Positions 7,059-8,697 of a stretch of 8,697 nucleotides of DNA are shown piece by piece (the first letter of the stretch is position 1; each line of letters starts with the position of its first letter). Both the position numbers and the translations under genes were made by a program. The notes beneath the pieces were generated by a model, which saw only the letters and a list, made by a program, of their open reading frames with translations, was not told the origin of the DNA and did no database searches. This stretch comes from an uncultured bacterium (GTDB lineage Bacteria; CALINM01): positions 1 to 8,697 of the forward strand of contig CALINM010000126.1 of assembly GCA_938045315.1 (NCBI GenBank), given 5' to 3'.

Positions 7059-8195
7059 TTATGCTGGCAGGAATATTTTAAATTCTGAACCTTTATCCAC
7101 TTCTGAAATTACCTCAATAAAACCCTTATGGGCTTCAACTATTTTTAATGTAATAGCCAGACCTAATCCTGTACCAGAATCCCTGGTTGTATAAAAGGGG
7201 TCAAAAATTTTATTAATATTATCTTTGCTAATTCCATGACCATTGTCTTTTATTGATAACACAATATATTCACCATCTTGCACTAAAGAAATTTCTATAA
7301 TCCCTTCATAAGCAACTGCATGATAAGCATTTTGTAAAATGTTAAAAATAGCCTGCTTTATTAAATCTGGATCACAAACTAAATTGAACTTATTTATCTT
7401 TTTCTTGAATTTAATTTTCTTCTTAACTAAGAAAGGCTTGAAAAGTTCTATCATTTCATCAATTAAAGAAGGAAAATATACATCTCTTTTATTAACTTTT
7501 CTCTCCTTCGCAAAATATAGCATGTTGCTCAAAATGTTATTTAAACTACCTATACCACCGATAATTCCTTCAACAAGTTCATTTTTCTTATCAAAATTAC
7601 TTTCTTCTTTTAACATTGATGCAAAAAGGGATATACTACATAAAGGACTTCTTATTTCATGTACAATTTTGGCAGCCATCTCTCCCATCGCAATAAGTCT
7701 TTTATTTCTCTCATAATGATTTTCCATCTCCTTAATTTTACTGATATCTTTGATTACAACTATCAAACCATTAATTTCTTTGTTCTCTTTTTTTACAGGA
7801 TACTCGGAATAAATTACAGGAACTTGTTTTTCTCCAATTAACAAATACTGGTTTTCTCCTTCCTTTCTTATGTTAATACTAATTTTTGCAAAATTTTTAC
7901 CCACAACGTCAGATTCAATAATATTTAAAAGTTTTTTTGCCCCTTCATTTAACATCATAACTCTTTTTTCACCATCAAGAACCATTATTGCTTCATCAAT
8001 ACTGTCTAAAATGGTTTTTAGAAAATTGTTTGTGCTTTCTTTTTCCTCAAGAAAACCTTTAAGCTCTTTATTCTTTTTTTCCAACTCCTTAGTTAAATAA
8101 TTAATTCTATCTTGTAAAACTAAAAAATAATTCTCTAAACTCTTTGACGCATCAAGAAAGCTCGAAAAAGCTTCTTTTAACAAATCCTGGTTCAT
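7059..8195 (-). CDS. Soluble PAS-domain sensor histidine kinase (FlgS/FleS/FlrB-like)
   Basis: This 378-residue kinase has no membrane segment and no signal peptide, so it should work in the cytoplasm. Residues 1 to about 58 form a charged coiled coil. A PAS domain follows (about 59-155, ILDSIDEAIMVLD to VVIKDISKIKE). The HisKA helix carries the phosphoacceptor H179 in VHEIRSPL. The ATPase domain has the N box (QAIFNILQNAYHAV, N285 and N289), the G1 box DNGHGI (317-322), the F box FDPFYTT (331-337) and the G2 box GTGLGLAI (341-348). All catalytic boxes are intact. It presumably phosphorylates the regulator encoded 11 bases downstream. The ATG at 8195 overlaps the upstream stop codon (ATGA) and has AAGGAG eight bases before it. 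The flagellar setting makes FlgS, FleS or FlrB the natural analogues. The signal is unknown: a cytoplasmic PAS/coiled-coil sensor could read a ligand, redox state or an assembly intermediate. Confidence 0.93.
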   Translation of the reverse strand: MNQDLLKEAFSSFLDASKSLENYFLVLQDRINYLTKELEKKNKELKGFLEEKESTNNFLKTILDSIDEAIMVLDGEKRVMMLNEGAKKLLNIIESDVVGKNFAKISINIRKEGENQYLLIGEKQVPVIYSEYPVKKENKEINGLIVVIKDISKIKEMENHYERNKRLIAMGEMAAKIVHEIRSPLCSISLFASMLKEESNFDKKNELVEGIIGGIGSLNNILSNMLYFAKERKVNKRDVYFPSLIDEMIELFKPFLVKKKIKFKKKINKFNLVCDPDLIKQAIFNILQNAYHAVAYEGIIEISLVQDGEYIVLSIKDNGHGISKDNINKIFDPFYTTRDSGTGLGLAITLKIVEAHKGFIEVISEVDKGSEFKIFLPA

Positions 8196-8697
8196 AGATT
8201 ATACTCCTTCACTATCTTTTCTATTACCTTCTCACGTACATTAATTTTATTAAGTTTTTCCTCATAATCACTTTTTATTTCAAAGAATAAAGGTGAATTA
8301 TTCTGAAGGGCACTCATTCTATCCTCAATTATCCTTTTATCATCATTTTTATCAATTTTTATATAAGCCTTTTTATAACTTTCCAGGGCTAGCTTCTTAT
8401 CTCTATAAAAAAAATAGTCACCAATTTTGACATATAAGTTCCATTCTAAATCCTCAATATTAGTCCATTTACGCAAAATATTTGTAATTTTTCTTTTATC
8501 TTTATACTTATTTTCTAAATAGAAAAGATCTTCTATGTCGCTTATAGTGGGCTTATCTAATTTCTCAATAATAGATAAAGCCTTATCATAGTTACCATCA
8601 AAAAGATAACTATAAATCTTTATTTTATCTCTTTGAGCTTTATCTACATATTCCTCAAATTTGAGAGCTTTACTAATCTCTCCTTTATTCAAATAAT
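8192..8697 (-). CDS. TPR-like protein of unknown function, 5' end outside window
   Basis: An open frame enters from the window edge and ends with TGA at 8194-8192, giving at least 167 residues. The only early start candidate is a TTG at 8692-8690, and the residues before and around it (YLNKGEISKALKFEEYV) already look like the middle of a helical repeat. The true start is therefore probably beyond the window. Three TPR-like helix pairs can be read: GEISKALKFEEYV near the edge, YSYLFDGNYDKALSIIEKLDKP, and KIGDYFFYRDKKLALESYKKAYIKID, the last fitting the TPR spacing of small and aromatic residues well. The visible part has no membrane segment. It shares a four-base ATGA overlap with the kinase gene, so the two are co-translated. 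TPR repeats usually bind other proteins, so a partner or modulator of the kinase, or a flagellar assembly factor, is conceivable. No function is assigned. Confidence 0.7.
   Translation of the reverse strand, partial: YLNKGEISKALKFEEYVDKAQRDKIKIYSYLFDGNYDKALSIIEKLDKPTISDIEDLFYLENKYKDKRKITNILRKWTNIEDLEWNLYVKIGDYFFYRDKKLALESYKKAYIKIDKNDDKRIIEDRMSALQNNSPLFFEIKSDYEEKLNKINVREKVIEKIVKEYNL

Noticed and set aside
7887-7902. GG-N10-GC spacing with TTTTGCA inside the kinase gene
   Set aside because: The -24 half (GGGTAA) is poor and the site is in an A/T-rich coding stretch where such matches arise by chance.
7339-8100. Plus-strand frames opposite the histidine kinase
   Set aside because: They are low-complexity F/L/S-rich translations of the complementary strand, and the kinase motifs on the minus strand are complete.

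Overview
This window is one uninterrupted stretch of flagellar genes, all on the minus strand and therefore transcribed from high to low coordinates. In order of transcription it holds: the 3' part of a TPR-like protein gene (8697-8192); a soluble PAS-type sensor histidine kinase (8195-7059); an NtrC-family sigma-54-activating response regulator (7047-5695); then flgB, flgC, fliE, fliF, fliG, fliH, fliI; and the first 11 codons of a probable fliJ (34-1), cut by the window edge. Nearly every junction is either an overlap or a gap of a few bases. The exception is a 66-base gap between fliE and fliF. The layout is that of a single translationally coupled operon whose promoter and terminator both lie outside the window.

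How the genes work together: the kinase and regulator form a FlgS/FlgR-, FleS/FleR- or FlrB/FlrC-like pair that should activate sigma-54 (RpoN)-dependent flagellar promoters. The genes behind them encode the first structures to be assembled. FliF is the MS ring in the inner membrane and FliG is the rotor/switch ring that docks on the FliF C terminus. FliE is the adaptor between ring and rod, and FlgB and FlgC are proximal rod proteins. FliH, FliI and FliJ are the stator/regulator, ATPase and stalk of the flagellar type III export apparatus. The regulators thus sit in the operon that builds the base of the machine they probably respond to.

Organism: the DNA is strongly AT-rich (GC about one third by eye), the proteins are rich in K, E and I, and Shine-Dalgarno sites of the GGAGG type are clear. 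An NtrC-type kinase/regulator pair directly before flgBC-fliEFGHIJ fits AT-rich motile Gram-negative bacteria such as Deferribacterota (Deferribacter/Calditerrivibrio type). Relatives of Desulfurella or the Desulfuromonadales are possible. This assignment is inferred from gene order, composition and protein character and is tentative.

I see no mobile element, CRISPR array, RNA gene, phage gene or convincing terminator, and no plus-strand gene. The core is a canonical flagellar locus, not an undescribed system. The points most worth a second look are the TPR-like gene coupled to the kinase, the possible link between the cytoplasmic kinase and basal-body assembly, and the fliE-fliF gap. Start codons for fliG, fliH and fliI are better placed slightly downstream of the longest ORFs.
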